58,212 nt of DNA from Frankia sp. QA3 (GTDB taxonomy: Bacteria; Actinomycetota; Actinomycetes; Frankiales; Frankiaceae): assembly GCF_000262465.1 (NCBI RefSeq), contig NZ_CM001489.1, positions 7,409,327-7,467,538 of the forward strand. The letters are read 5' to 3'. The notes under the pieces were generated by a model, which was not told the origin of the DNA, ran no database searches, and worked only from the letters and a program-made list of their open reading frames with translations. The number at the start of each line of letters is the position of its first letter. Within the stretch, counting starts at the first letter, position 1. Made by a program: the position numbers and the translations under genes. Below, piece after piece: positions 41,321 through 49,467 of this stretch.

Positions 41321-43201
41321 TCAGCGGCGGGGGCGCTCGCCCTCGGCGCGCCGGCCGGCCGCCTGCTCCGACAGGTCGGGGGAGCGGTGCACGTCGGCGT
41401 AGCGCAGCGCGTCGCGGGTGGCGCCCGCAGCGGGCCAGCTCCACTCGCCGTCGATGCGCACGAGGCGCACCCCGGACCCGGCCAGCCAGCGGGCGATCCG
41501 CTCGGTCTCCTCGACGGAGGCGCACGGCGCGGGACCCGGCTGCGGTTGCACCGTCTCGGCGCTGGCGACCGCGGCGTCGACCCAGGGCCGCGGGTCGACC
41601 CCCGGGGCCACACTCACCGCGGACACCAGCCGGCCGTGACGGACCACGGCCAGGTCCCAGCCGGCCTGCGCGGTCGGCGCCGCCGCGACGAGCTGCGGGA
41701 CGCGGGTCAGCGCGGCCAGCCGCTGACCGCGGGCGGCGGCGCGGACGAAAGCCACCATCCGGTCGCGGTGGACGGCCGCGTCCTCGTAGCGCCGCTCGCC
41801 GGCGAGGCGGTCGATGTGCCGCGTCGACGCGGCGATGACCGGTCCCGGATCGCCGGTGATGGCCGCCCGGGCGGCGGCGACGTGGCGGGCGTAGGCGGCG
41901 ACGTCCTCCCGGCCGTCGCAGGGCGCCCCGCACCTGCCCAGGTCCGCCAGGGCGCAGGCGGGACGGCGGGCTCGTGGCGAGAGCCGGCCGGCGCACTGGC
42001 GCAGCGGCACGGCGGCGAGCAGCGCGTCGGCGGCGTCGTCCGCGCCGCGGGTGCTGGCGAACGGACCGAGGTAGGTCGCCCCGTCGCGGGCGGCGCGCAC
42101 CCGGGACAGCCGGGGGAACGGCTCGTCGGTGAGCTTGAGGTAGACGGTGCGCTCCGGGAAGCGGGAGCGGCGGTTGTACGGCGGCTTGTGCTCCGCGATC
42201 AGCCGCAGCTCGCGCACCTCGGCCTCCAGGGCGTGCGCGCAGCCGATGGCGTCCACCCGCTCGGCCAGCGCCACCATCTCGGCCATCCGCGTGCGGGGCT
42301 CGCTCGCCGTGAAGTACGTGCGCACCCGGGATCGGACCGAGCGCGAGGTGCCGACGTAGAGGGCCCGCCCGTCGGCGTCGCGGAAGATGTAGACGCCGGG
42401 CCCGGTCGGCAGCCCGTCGGCGAGGTACCGCTTGCGGCGCTGGGCCGGCGAGACCCGGGCGCTGTACTCGTGCAGCTCCTCCAGCGTGCGCACGCCGGCG
42501 TTGCCGAGCCGATCGAACAGCCCGTGCAGCACGTCCACGGTGGCCCGGGCGTCGGCCAGCGCGCGGTGGCAGGGCTCGGTCGAGCTGCGGAACAGCCGGG
42601 CCAGCGAGGCGAGCCGGCAGTCGGGGGCCTCGTCGCGGCTGACCACCCGCCGCGCGATGCGCAGGGTGTCGAGATGCTCCCAGACGGGCGGCGGGTAGCC
42701 GCAGCGCTGCGCCGCCGCACGCAGGAAGCCGAGGTCGAACGGCGCGTTGTGGGCGACCAGCACGGCGCCGCGGGCGAACTCCAGGAACGTCGGCACCACC
42801 TCGGCCTCCGCGGGGGCCGTCGCCACCATGGCATCGGTGATCCCGGTGATCACCGAGACCATCGGCGGGATGCCCACGCTCGGGCGGACCAGGGTGGACA
42901 TCTCCGCGAGCACCTCGCCGCCGCGCACCCGCACCGCGCCGATCTCGGTGATCTCACCGGTGGCCACCGAGGTCCCCGTCGTCTCCAGGTCGACCACGAC
43001 GAACGTCAGGTCGGACAGCGGCCGGCCGAGGTCGTCCAGGCTGGTCTGCCGGTGCCCGGGGAGGCCACCGGCCGCGCCCGCGCCGGCTGGGCCACCGCGG
43101 GGGCGAGCGGCCTCGCCCGCCGGGTTGGTCGCCCCCGCCAGGCCGGCGAGGATGCCGGCGTCGGCGGTGGAGCGGTCGGCTGGGGCGGGATCTGGGCGCA
43201 C
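41321..43201 (-). CDS. DEDDh exonuclease fused to a GIY-YIG/UvrC-like nuclease
   Basis: A 626-residue fusion known in actinobacteria (like Rv2191). Residues about 65-235 form a DnaQ-type 3'-5' exonuclease: VVVDLETTGTSV, VAHNAPFDLGFL and HRALADARATVDV. A GIY-YIG nuclease follows at about 260-350: GPGVYIFRDADGRALYVGTS, RSVRSRVRTYF, LEAEVRELRLI, EHKPPYNRRS. The rest matches the UvrC-like central part, including CALADLGRCGAPCDG and RRYEDAAVHRDRM. It probably acts in DNA repair. GTG 43201 has a TACCGT box 6 bases upstream (leaderless). It is convergent with qcrB. Confidence 0.92.
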   Translation of the reverse strand: MRPDPAPADRSTADAGILAGLAGATNPAGEAARPRGGPAGAGAAGGLPGHRQTSLDDLGRPLSDLTFVVVDLETTGTSVATGEITEIGAVRVRGGEVLAEMSTLVRPSVGIPPMVSVITGITDAMVATAPAEAEVVPTFLEFARGAVLVAHNAPFDLGFLRAAAQRCGYPPPVWEHLDTLRIARRVVSRDEAPDCRLASLARLFRSSTEPCHRALADARATVDVLHGLFDRLGNAGVRTLEELHEYSARVSPAQRRKRYLADGLPTGPGVYIFRDADGRALYVGTSRSVRSRVRTYFTASEPRTRMAEMVALAERVDAIGCAHALEAEVRELRLIAEHKPPYNRRSRFPERTVYLKLTDEPFPRLSRVRAARDGATYLGPFASTRGADDAADALLAAVPLRQCAGRLSPRARRPACALADLGRCGAPCDGREDVAAYARHVAAARAAITGDPGPVIAASTRHIDRLAGERRYEDAAVHRDRMVAFVRAAARGQRLAALTRVPQLVAAAPTAQAGWDLAVVRHGRLVSAVSVAPGVDPRPWVDAAVASAETVQPQPGPAPCASVEETERIARWLAGSGVRLVRIDGEWSWPAAGATRDALRYADVHRSPDLSEQAAGRRAEGERPRR

Positions 43202-43393
43202 GGGGTCACGGTAAGCCCCACCGCCGACAGTTTCGCCACGGGTCGGCCGTCGGGCTCCGGGCGCGGGAGGCGTCGGAGGGGATGGTGGGTCCCGGTGCGG
43301 GTCTCATTGTGGTCCTGTCGGGGCTGTCCCGAACTCCTTGTGGCGCCACGCCGGAGACACGCGGCGGCCACTCGGCAGGCCAACCCGCCTGGA

Positions 43394-43807
43394 ATGCGAA
43401 ATCATGCGCGGGTGGCGTGGTTTGAAACGAATGGCATTCGGGTGGGGCGAGTCGCGCTGGACTGTGCGAACGTGGACGTGATGGTGCGCTTCTGGTCCGC
43501 CGCGCTGGGTTACGAGGTGGCCCGGCGCGACGACGAAGCGGCATTGCTGCGCCACCCCGCCGGTGCGGGGCCGAAGCTGCTGCTGCGGCCGGGAGCCCGC
43601 CGCGGCGGTGGTCCCAGCCGGCTGCATCTGGACCTCTACGCGGTCGACGCCGAGCGGGTCATCGGCTGGTTGTCCACCCTCGGCGCCCGCCGGGTCGGCC
43701 GTTACGACGACGACGGGGAGCGCGGGTACGTCCTGTCAGATCCCGAGGGCAACGAGTTCCGGGTGATGACGGCCGGGCCGGCCGGCTTCGCCCGGCCCTT
43801 CGTATGA
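43394..43807 (+). CDS. VOC (glyoxalase-like) family protein
   Basis: A 137-residue protein. VALDCANVDVMVRFWSAALG, YEVARRDDEAALLRHPAG, PSRLHLDLYAVDAERVIGWL, TLGARRVGRYDDDGERGYVL and DPEGNEFRVM are the repeated beta-alpha-beta-beta-beta units of the vicinal oxygen chelate fold, with metal-site His and Glu. The frame is open for 2 kb upstream but only as the antisense of the DEDDh gene. ATG 43394 is taken; a shorter start at GTG 43412 is possible. The reaction is unknown. Confidence 0.83.
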   Translation: MRNHARVAWFETNGIRVGRVALDCANVDVMVRFWSAALGYEVARRDDEAALLRHPAGAGPKLLLRPGARRGGGPSRLHLDLYAVDAERVIGWLSTLGARRVGRYDDDGERGYVLSDPEGNEFRVMTAGPAGFARPFV

Positions 43808-44003
43808 TGACCGGTCCGGGGGCTGATGACCGGGGCACAGGTCCGATTGCCGGCCGGGGATCTGGCTGCCGGTCAGCGGACTGAGGACCGCACGGGCGTC
43901 CCAACGGCGGGTCGGGCGTCGTCGCCGGCGGGTGCCCGCGCGTCCGCCGGGCCACGTCCGCCGGGCCACGCCCGCCGGTCGGCCCGCGCAGAGGCGTGGT
44001 CGA

Positions 44004-44009
44004 TAAGGT
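44004..44009 (+). promoter_or_regulatory. candidate -10 box of the leaderless HIT gene
   Basis: TAAGGT, 8 bases before ATG 44018. Confidence 0.5.
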
Positions 44010-44017
44010 CGTGAGCC

Positions 44018-44413
44018 ATGCCGAGCGTCTTCACCCGGATCATCAACGGCGAGCTTCCCGGGCGCATCGTGTACTCCGATGAGTACACGGTGGCGTTCCT
44101 GACGATCGCGCCGATCCGGCCGGGCCACACGCTGGTGGTCCCGCGCGCCGAGATCGACCACTGGATCGACCTGCCCGACGACGTCCAGACGGCGCTGTGG
44201 ACCGCCGCCGCGACGGTCGGCCGGGCCATCGACGCCGCGTTGCGGCCCCGGCGGGTGGCGGCGCTCGTCGCCGGGCTGGAGGTGCCGCACGTGCACGTGC
44301 ACCTCCTGCCCATCGAGAACGAGACGCAGATCGACTTCGCGCTCGCCGACCACAACCCCGACTCGGCCGAGCTCGACGCCGTGGCGGAACGAATCCGCGC
44401 CGCCGTCGGCTGA
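44018..44413 (+). CDS. HIT family nucleotide hydrolase/transferase
   Basis: A 131-residue histidine triad protein: VFTRIINGELPGRIVYSDEY, the middle GHTLVVPRAEIDHWIDL, and the triad VPHVHVHLLPIENE. Such proteins hydrolyse AMP-lysine or similar phosphoramidates. The ATG 44018 with a TAAGGT box 8 bases upstream suggests a leaderless message. It is convergent with the DUF4352 gene. Confidence 0.92.
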   Translation: MPSVFTRIINGELPGRIVYSDEYTVAFLTIAPIRPGHTLVVPRAEIDHWIDLPDDVQTALWTAAATVGRAIDAALRPRRVAALVAGLEVPHVHVHLLPIENETQIDFALADHNPDSAELDAVAERIRAAVG

Positions 44414-44444
44414 CGCCGAACGCCAGGCGCCGTCCGGACCGGGC

Positions 44445-45788
44445 TCAGAGCTGGAACGTGGCCGGGCTGACCGCGAACAGCGGCTCCCAGTTCAGCAGGC
44501 CGTGCCCGGGCGGCGCGTCGATGACGACGTTGCCGCGAACCTTCTGGCCGGCCTTCACCGTCGACGCGGACAGCCGCGGCTCCACGTTGTCGTAGCTTCC
44601 GTCGTACCGCGTCCCGTCCGGGGTCTGGATGTAGAAGTCCGACGGGGAGGCGGACGTGTCCCCGCGGCTCACTTCGACCGTCACGTTCAGCACGTAGTAG
44701 GCGCCCAGGGTCGGCGGGTCGCCGTATTCGGTCACCCGGCCGCCGGTCGAGCAGACGCTGTTCAGCGTCACCCGGGCCTCGAAGTCGCTGACCGAGGAGT
44801 TCGCCTCGCCGACGACGGTCCCCGAACCGCCGATGCCCGCCGCGCCGGCCCCCGGCGCACCCTGCGGGGTGACCGCGACGCAGTTCGAGACGCCGATCGG
44901 CCCCGTCGCGGTGGCGCTCGGCGCGGCCGCCGTCGGTCCCGTCCCCGGAAGTCCGGGCGCGGTCAACGACGGTGCCGGTACCGGTGCGGAGATGTCGTTC
45001 GAGTCGTCACCCCCTACCGCAAGGGCGATCACCACCCCGAGGACGATCGCGGCGACGACGGCCAGCGGCACGATCACGAACAGCGGGTTGCGGCGCCGCT
45101 GCGGCGGGGGCGGGGCGCCCTGCTGCCAGCCACCGGCCTGCTGCCAGCCGCCGGGCGGGCTCTGCTGGTAGGGGCCCTGCGCGCCGGGGTAGCCGCCCGG
45201 TCCCTGGTAGGCCGCGTCACCCTGGTAGGCGCCGGTGGCGCCGGGTGGGTAGCCGCCCTGGGGCCAGCCGCCCGGCTGCCCCCAGCCCTGCTGGTCCCCG
45301 CCCGGCTGTCCCCCACCGGGTTGCCCCCAGCCCTGGTGGTGGTCGGGCGCCTGCTGGCCGACCCCGGGCTGCCCCCAGCCCTGCTGTTCGGTTCCAGGCT
45401 GCCCGGCGACGGGTTGTCCCCAGCCGGCGGAGCCGCCGCCGGGCTGCTGCGGGGGCGGCCAGGACTGCTCCGCTGTTCCCCACCGCTGCCCGGGGGCAGC
45501 GGGCCCGGGGGCCTGCGGTCCGCTCGGGGAGGTCCCGCCCGGCGCGGGGGTGGTGCCGCCCGGCGCGGGGGTGGTGCCGGCGGACCAGGCGAGCCGGGTC
45601 TGCTCGTCGGACTGGTCCGGACCGGTGCCCCATGACGGAGCCGGCGGGGGAGTCGAGCCAGACGGGCCCGACGCCGCGCCGCCGCTCGATGTCTCTGCGG
45701 GCTGGTGCCAGGGATTGCTCGGCTGCTTCCACGTCTCCTGGCTCCCGTCACCGCCGGGGGGCTGGTGAGGGGGGTTCTGGTCGGTCAC
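44445..45788 (-). CDS. Pro/Gly/Gln-rich membrane protein with DUF4352-like domain
   Basis: A 447-residue protein. The first 230 residues are disordered and repetitive (many GWGQPGG units and PQ-rich runs) and should be cytoplasmic. One membrane helix follows (FVIVPLAVVAAIVLGVVIAL), then a Ser/Thr/Pro linker and a C-terminal extracytoplasmic immunoglobulin-like domain (TVVGEANSSVSDFEARVTLN, YYVLNVTVEVSRGDTSASPS, GQKVRGNVVIDAPPG). This is the layout of actinobacterial DUF4352 proteins of unknown function. GTG 45788 has GGAGAGGA before it. Confidence 0.82.
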   Translation of the reverse strand: MTDQNPPHQPPGGDGSQETWKQPSNPWHQPAETSSGGAASGPSGSTPPPAPSWGTGPDQSDEQTRLAWSAGTTPAPGGTTPAPGGTSPSGPQAPGPAAPGQRWGTAEQSWPPPQQPGGGSAGWGQPVAGQPGTEQQGWGQPGVGQQAPDHHQGWGQPGGGQPGGDQQGWGQPGGWPQGGYPPGATGAYQGDAAYQGPGGYPGAQGPYQQSPPGGWQQAGGWQQGAPPPPQRRRNPLFVIVPLAVVAAIVLGVVIALAVGGDDSNDISAPVPAPSLTAPGLPGTGPTAAAPSATATGPIGVSNCVAVTPQGAPGAGAAGIGGSGTVVGEANSSVSDFEARVTLNSVCSTGGRVTEYGDPPTLGAYYVLNVTVEVSRGDTSASPSDFYIQTPDGTRYDGSYDNVEPRLSASTVKAGQKVRGNVVIDAPPGHGLLNWEPLFAVSPATFQL

Positions 45789-46279
45789 GATGGTCCTCTC
45801 CGGCGCAGCCAGGGCCGCGTTTGGAATAAATCGTGCGTTGGGGAACGCACCACGCGAGGCTACATAAGTCGGGTATCACATGAGACAATGCCCGCCCCGG
45901 CGCGGGCCACCGGTCCGTGATCCCACGCCGGTGGTCCGTGTGAGCCCTCTGAGCTCTCTCGATAGGCTGTACCGTCATCGTTCTTCCCGTCGGCTCCGGA
46001 GTCCCAGGTGCCTTGCTGTCCGGCCGGTCGGACGAGCCGTCACAGACGCGGCTCGTCCAATTTCCCGTGTCATCCGGACGCTGACGGACATTTCTGCGCG
46101 CGGCTTGTGCCCGCGTTGCCCAGGACTGGTCCGCAGGCCGCCCCGGTCGGCACTCTGACCGCGCCGGGCGACCTCTCCCACCGGGCCGCGGCCGAGGTGG
46201 TCGGTGCTGCGTCGGCCGGGTTCTCGACAATGTCCATCCGGGCCGTGTCCGCGGCGGCCGCCCCAGCTGGGAGCAGGCT
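45789..46279. other. divergent intergenic region, no gene seen
   Basis: About 490 bases between the DUF4352 gene and the NYN gene. A TAGGCT box at about 45963 (plus strand) may belong to a promoter, but it is far from the next start. Several long frames are open, with no protein character. Confidence 0.45.
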
Positions 46280-47590
46280 GTGACGGGGCCGCTGCCCGCG
46301 CCCGTGCGGGAATACGTCATCGAGCTCGCCGCGCAGACGCTCGCCGATCTGTCCGAGTCCGACGTGCCAACGTCGCTCGTCGCCGTGCGCCGGTTCAAGG
46401 CGTCCCGGCGGGCGAAGGCGGGCGCTATCCCGCTGGCCGCCGCGGTCGACAACGAGGTGTTCCGCGGCCGGGTGGCCGAGTGGATCCGCCGGCACCAGCC
46501 GGAGCTGGCCGAGGCCGCCGAGGCCGCCGATGGGCCCCCGCCGGCCGCCCCGCCGGAGAAGGTCGCCGCGGTGGCCTACCTGCTGCGCGTCTCGCGCTGG
46601 CCCGAGCTGGTCGAGCTGGCCTCGGCCTCGGCCGCGGAGGCGGAGGTCCGCGGCCGGGCCGACGAGGCCGAGCGGACGATCCGCCGGCTCACCGAGCAGC
46701 TCGCGGCGAACCAGCGCAGTGCCGCCGGCGAGCTGGGGCAGCTGCGCGAACGCCTCGCCGCGGCCCGCGCCGAGGCGGAGGAGTCCCGGCGGCGACTGCG
46801 TGCGTCGACGGATCGGATCCGCCGCGCCGAGGAGGCCGCCCGGGAGTCGGTGACCGCGGCCGAGACGGCGCGCGACGCGGCGCTCGCCGCCGGCCGCGAC
46901 GCCGAGGCCGAGGTCCGCCGGCTGCGCGGCCGGGTCGCCGAGCTGGAAAGCGCCCTGGCCGCCGCCCGCCGGGACACCCGCGACTCCCGCAGTGTGGACG
47001 ACGCCCGCATGCGCGTCCTGCTCGACACGCTCATCGCCTCGGCCCACGGCGTGCGCCGCGAGCTCGACCTGCCGACGATGGTCGCCCGGCCGGCGGACCT
47101 GCTCGCCCGCGGCGGCGACGGGCCGAGCAGCGCGCCGCAGGCGTTCGTCGGGGCCCGCGGGCGGCCCGATGACGACCCCACCCTCATCGACGAGGTGCTC
47201 GGCGTGCCCGGCGTGCATCTGATCATCGACGGGTACAACGTGACCAAGCGCGGCTACGGCCGGCTCACCCTGCAGGCGCAGCGGGAACGGTTGCTGTCCG
47301 GGCTCGGTGCGCTCGCCGGGCGCAACCCGGACAGCGAGGTCACGGTGGTCTTCGACGCGACCGCGGTCGTCGCCCGCCCGGTCGGTGTCGCCATGCCCCG
47401 GGGGGTCCGGGTGCTGTTCAGCCGCCCCGGCCAGCTCGCCGACGAGGAGATCGTCCGGCTGGTGCGGATGGAGCCGCAGGGCCGGCCGGTGTTCGTCGTC
47501 ACCTCCGACCGGGAGGTGGCGGAGAACAGTGCCGCGGCCGGGGCCCGGGCGGTGCCGTCCGCGGCGCTGCTGGCGCGGCTCGACCGCTGA
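46280..47590 (+). CDS. NYN-domain (YacP-like) protein with coiled coil
   Basis: A 436-residue protein. An N-terminal helical part (residues 1-115) is followed by a long coiled coil (about 120-230, GRADEAERTIRRLTEQLAAN to AELESALAAARRD) and then a PIN-like NYN domain: GVHLIIDGYNVTKRGYGRLT, LLSGLGALAGRNPDSEVTVV, DATAVV, ADEEIVRLV and VVTSDREVAE, with the conserved acidic residues of a nuclease. It probably acts on RNA. GTG 46280 has GGGAG upstream. Confidence 0.86.
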   Translation: MTGPLPAPVREYVIELAAQTLADLSESDVPTSLVAVRRFKASRRAKAGAIPLAAAVDNEVFRGRVAEWIRRHQPELAEAAEAADGPPPAAPPEKVAAVAYLLRVSRWPELVELASASAAEAEVRGRADEAERTIRRLTEQLAANQRSAAGELGQLRERLAAARAEAEESRRRLRASTDRIRRAEEAARESVTAAETARDAALAAGRDAEAEVRRLRGRVAELESALAAARRDTRDSRSVDDARMRVLLDTLIASAHGVRRELDLPTMVARPADLLARGGDGPSSAPQAFVGARGRPDDDPTLIDEVLGVPGVHLIIDGYNVTKRGYGRLTLQAQRERLLSGLGALAGRNPDSEVTVVFDATAVVARPVGVAMPRGVRVLFSRPGQLADEEIVRLVRMEPQGRPVFVVTSDREVAENSAAAGARAVPSAALLARLDR

Positions 47591-47597
47591 GGTCCCC

Positions 47598-47629
47598 GGC
47601 ATCCCGGCATCCCGGCATCCCGGCATCCC
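47598..47629. repeat. 8-bp tandem repeat
   Basis: GGCATCCC repeated four times, just after the NYN stop codon. Confidence 0.85.
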
Positions 47630-47826
47630 GGCGTCTCAGCAGCCCGGCAGTCACGTCGTCAGCCGTCCAGATGTCCCGTCGTTGAGCCGCCCCGCCGCCT
47701 GCTGTCCAGTCGACCGCCGAAAGTTGTCGGACCCGGGTCCTACCGTCGATGACGTCGGGATATCGGTGCGCGGATTGTGCCGCCGCCGCCGGCCGTCACC
47801 GGCCGGACCTCGGGAAGGTGAGTGCG

Positions 47827-48072
47827 ATGCTGATCGACTGCGACTCCTGCGTCGGCCGCGGCGCCCGGTGCGCCGACTGCGCGGTCACCGTCATGTTTGC
47901 CGATGAGGGCGGGGGCGTGGTGTGGGACGCGCAGGAGTACCGCGCGCTCGCCGTGCTGGCCGCCGCCGGCCTGCTGCCGCCACCGGAGGAGCTGGCCGGC
48001 TCGGTGCTCGACCGCGTGCCCCGCGGTACCGCCGCGCACGGTGCGGCCCGGCCGCCGCGCCGCGCCGGCTGA
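47827..48072 (+). CDS. small conserved actinobacterial Cys-motif protein
   Basis: An 81-residue protein, MLIDCDSCVGRGARCADCAV, with CxxC-x6-CxxC near the N-terminus, which could bind zinc or an Fe-S cluster, then AQEYRALAVLAAAGLLPPPE. A small conserved actinobacterial family starting with MLIDCDxC is known to me, with no assigned function. GGAAGGTGAG precedes the ATG; GTG 47818 is an alternative start. Confidence 0.78.
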   Translation: MLIDCDSCVGRGARCADCAVTVMFADEGGGVVWDAQEYRALAVLAAAGLLPPPEELAGSVLDRVPRGTAAHGAARPPRRAG

Positions 48073-48296
48073 GCGGCCCGCCGTGTCGAGGCGCTGGCCG
48101 CTGAGGCTGTTTGCGGTCGTCAGGGGCATGGCGGTGGGGCTGTTACCCCGGGGCGTACCACCCGGGGGCGCCGCCTCGCCAGTCCGGGCGCCACCTTCAC
48201 CGAGGTCTGAGGGGCTGCCCGCATGGTGCAGGCGCGGGCGGGCGTGGGGCCGGAGCCGGGCGGTGGCCGCCGGTCGGCGTGGGAGAACATGGGCGG
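48073..48296. other. intergenic region upstream of the mannosyltransferase, no gene seen
   Basis: 224 bases. No clear structure was recognised. Confidence 0.4.
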
Positions 48297-49427
48297 ATGC
48301 GCGTACTGGCCGTCACCAACGACTTTCCGCCGCGTCCGGGAGGCATCCAGGCCTACGTGCACAACTTCGCGGCGCGGCTGCCGGCCGACGAGATCGTCGT
48401 GTACGCCCCGTCGTGGAAGGGCGCCGCGGCCTTCGACGCCGGGCAGGACTTCCCGGTCGTGCGCCACCGGTCCTCGCTGATGCTGCCGACCCCGGACGTC
48501 CTGCGCCGGGCCCGCCAGATCGCGCGAGCGGAGGGCTGCGACACGGTGTGGTTCGGCGCCGCCGCCCCGCTCGGGCTGCTGGGCTCGCGGCTGCGCCGGG
48601 ACACGGCGGTGCGCCGCGTCGTGGCGAGCACCCACGGGCACGAGGTCGGCTGGGCGGCGCTGCCGGCCGCCCGCCAGCTGCTGCGCCGCATCGGCGCGAC
48701 CGCGGAGGTCGTCACCTACCTGACCGACTACACCCGGACCAGGATCGGGCCCGCGCTCGGCGCCCATCCGACGCTCGCCCGCCTGCCCAGTGGCGTCGAC
48801 GCGACGCTGTTCTGCCCGGGCGCCGGGCGGGAGGAGACCCGCCGTCGGTACGGGCTGACCGGCCGGCGGGTGGTGGTGTGCGTGAGCCGGCTCGTCGCCC
48901 GCAAGGGGCAGGACATGCTCGTGCGCGCACTGCCGGCGCTGCGGCGCCGGGTGCCGGAGGCGGCGCTGCTCATCGTCGGCGGCGGCTCGCATCGCGCGGG
49001 CCTCGAACGGCTCGCCCGGGACAACGGCGTGGCCGAGCACGTCACGTTCACCGGTTCGGTGCCGTGGGAGGAGCTGCCTGCGCACTACGCGGCCGGCGAC
49101 GTGTTCGCAATGCCGTGCCGGTCCCGGCTCGGTGGGCTGGAGGTGGAGGGGCTCGGGATCGTCTACCTGGAGGCGTCGGCCACCGGCCTGCCGGTGGTGG
49201 CCGGGAGCAGCGGCGGCGCCCCCGACGCGGTGCTCGACCAGCGCACCGGCCTCGTCGTCGACGGCACCGACCTGGGCGAGGTGGTGCGGGCCGTCGGGGA
49301 CCTGCTCGCCGATCCGGACCGGGCCGCGTCGATGGGCGCCGCCGGGCGGGCCTGGGTCGAGCTGCGCTGGCGCTGGGACGTGCTCGCCGCCGAGCTGCGC
49401 TCGCTGCTCGCCGGCCAACCCGCCTGA
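48297..49427 (+). CDS. pimB: GT4 glycosyltransferase, PimB-like phosphatidylinositol mannosyltransferase
   Basis: A 376-residue GT-B enzyme. It shows MRVLAVTNDFPPRPGGIQAY at the start, STHGHEVGWAAL, VVCVSRLVARKGQDMLVRAL, and the donor-binding EVEGLGIVYLEASATGLPVV with the E-x7-E type motif. The position before a long-chain acyl-CoA ligase matches M. tuberculosis Rv2188c (PimB'), which adds the second mannose to phosphatidylinositol. The donor GDP-mannose is assumed from family. ATG 48297 is chosen by homology. Confidence 0.87.
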   Translation: MRVLAVTNDFPPRPGGIQAYVHNFAARLPADEIVVYAPSWKGAAAFDAGQDFPVVRHRSSLMLPTPDVLRRARQIARAEGCDTVWFGAAAPLGLLGSRLRRDTAVRRVVASTHGHEVGWAALPAARQLLRRIGATAEVVTYLTDYTRTRIGPALGAHPTLARLPSGVDATLFCPGAGREETRRRYGLTGRRVVVCVSRLVARKGQDMLVRALPALRRRVPEAALLIVGGGSHRAGLERLARDNGVAEHVTFTGSVPWEELPAHYAAGDVFAMPCRSRLGGLEVEGLGIVYLEASATGLPVVAGSSGGAPDAVLDQRTGLVVDGTDLGEVVRAVGDLLADPDRAASMGAAGRAWVELRWRWDVLAAELRSLLAGQPA

Positions 49428-49467
49428 CCCGCTGATCCGCCGGCCCAGCCCACGCCGGCCCAGCGCA

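Noticed and set aside
41255..43393. Plus-strand frame leading into the VOC gene
   Set aside because: It is the antisense of the DEDDh-GIY-YIG gene; only the last 137 codons have VOC homology.
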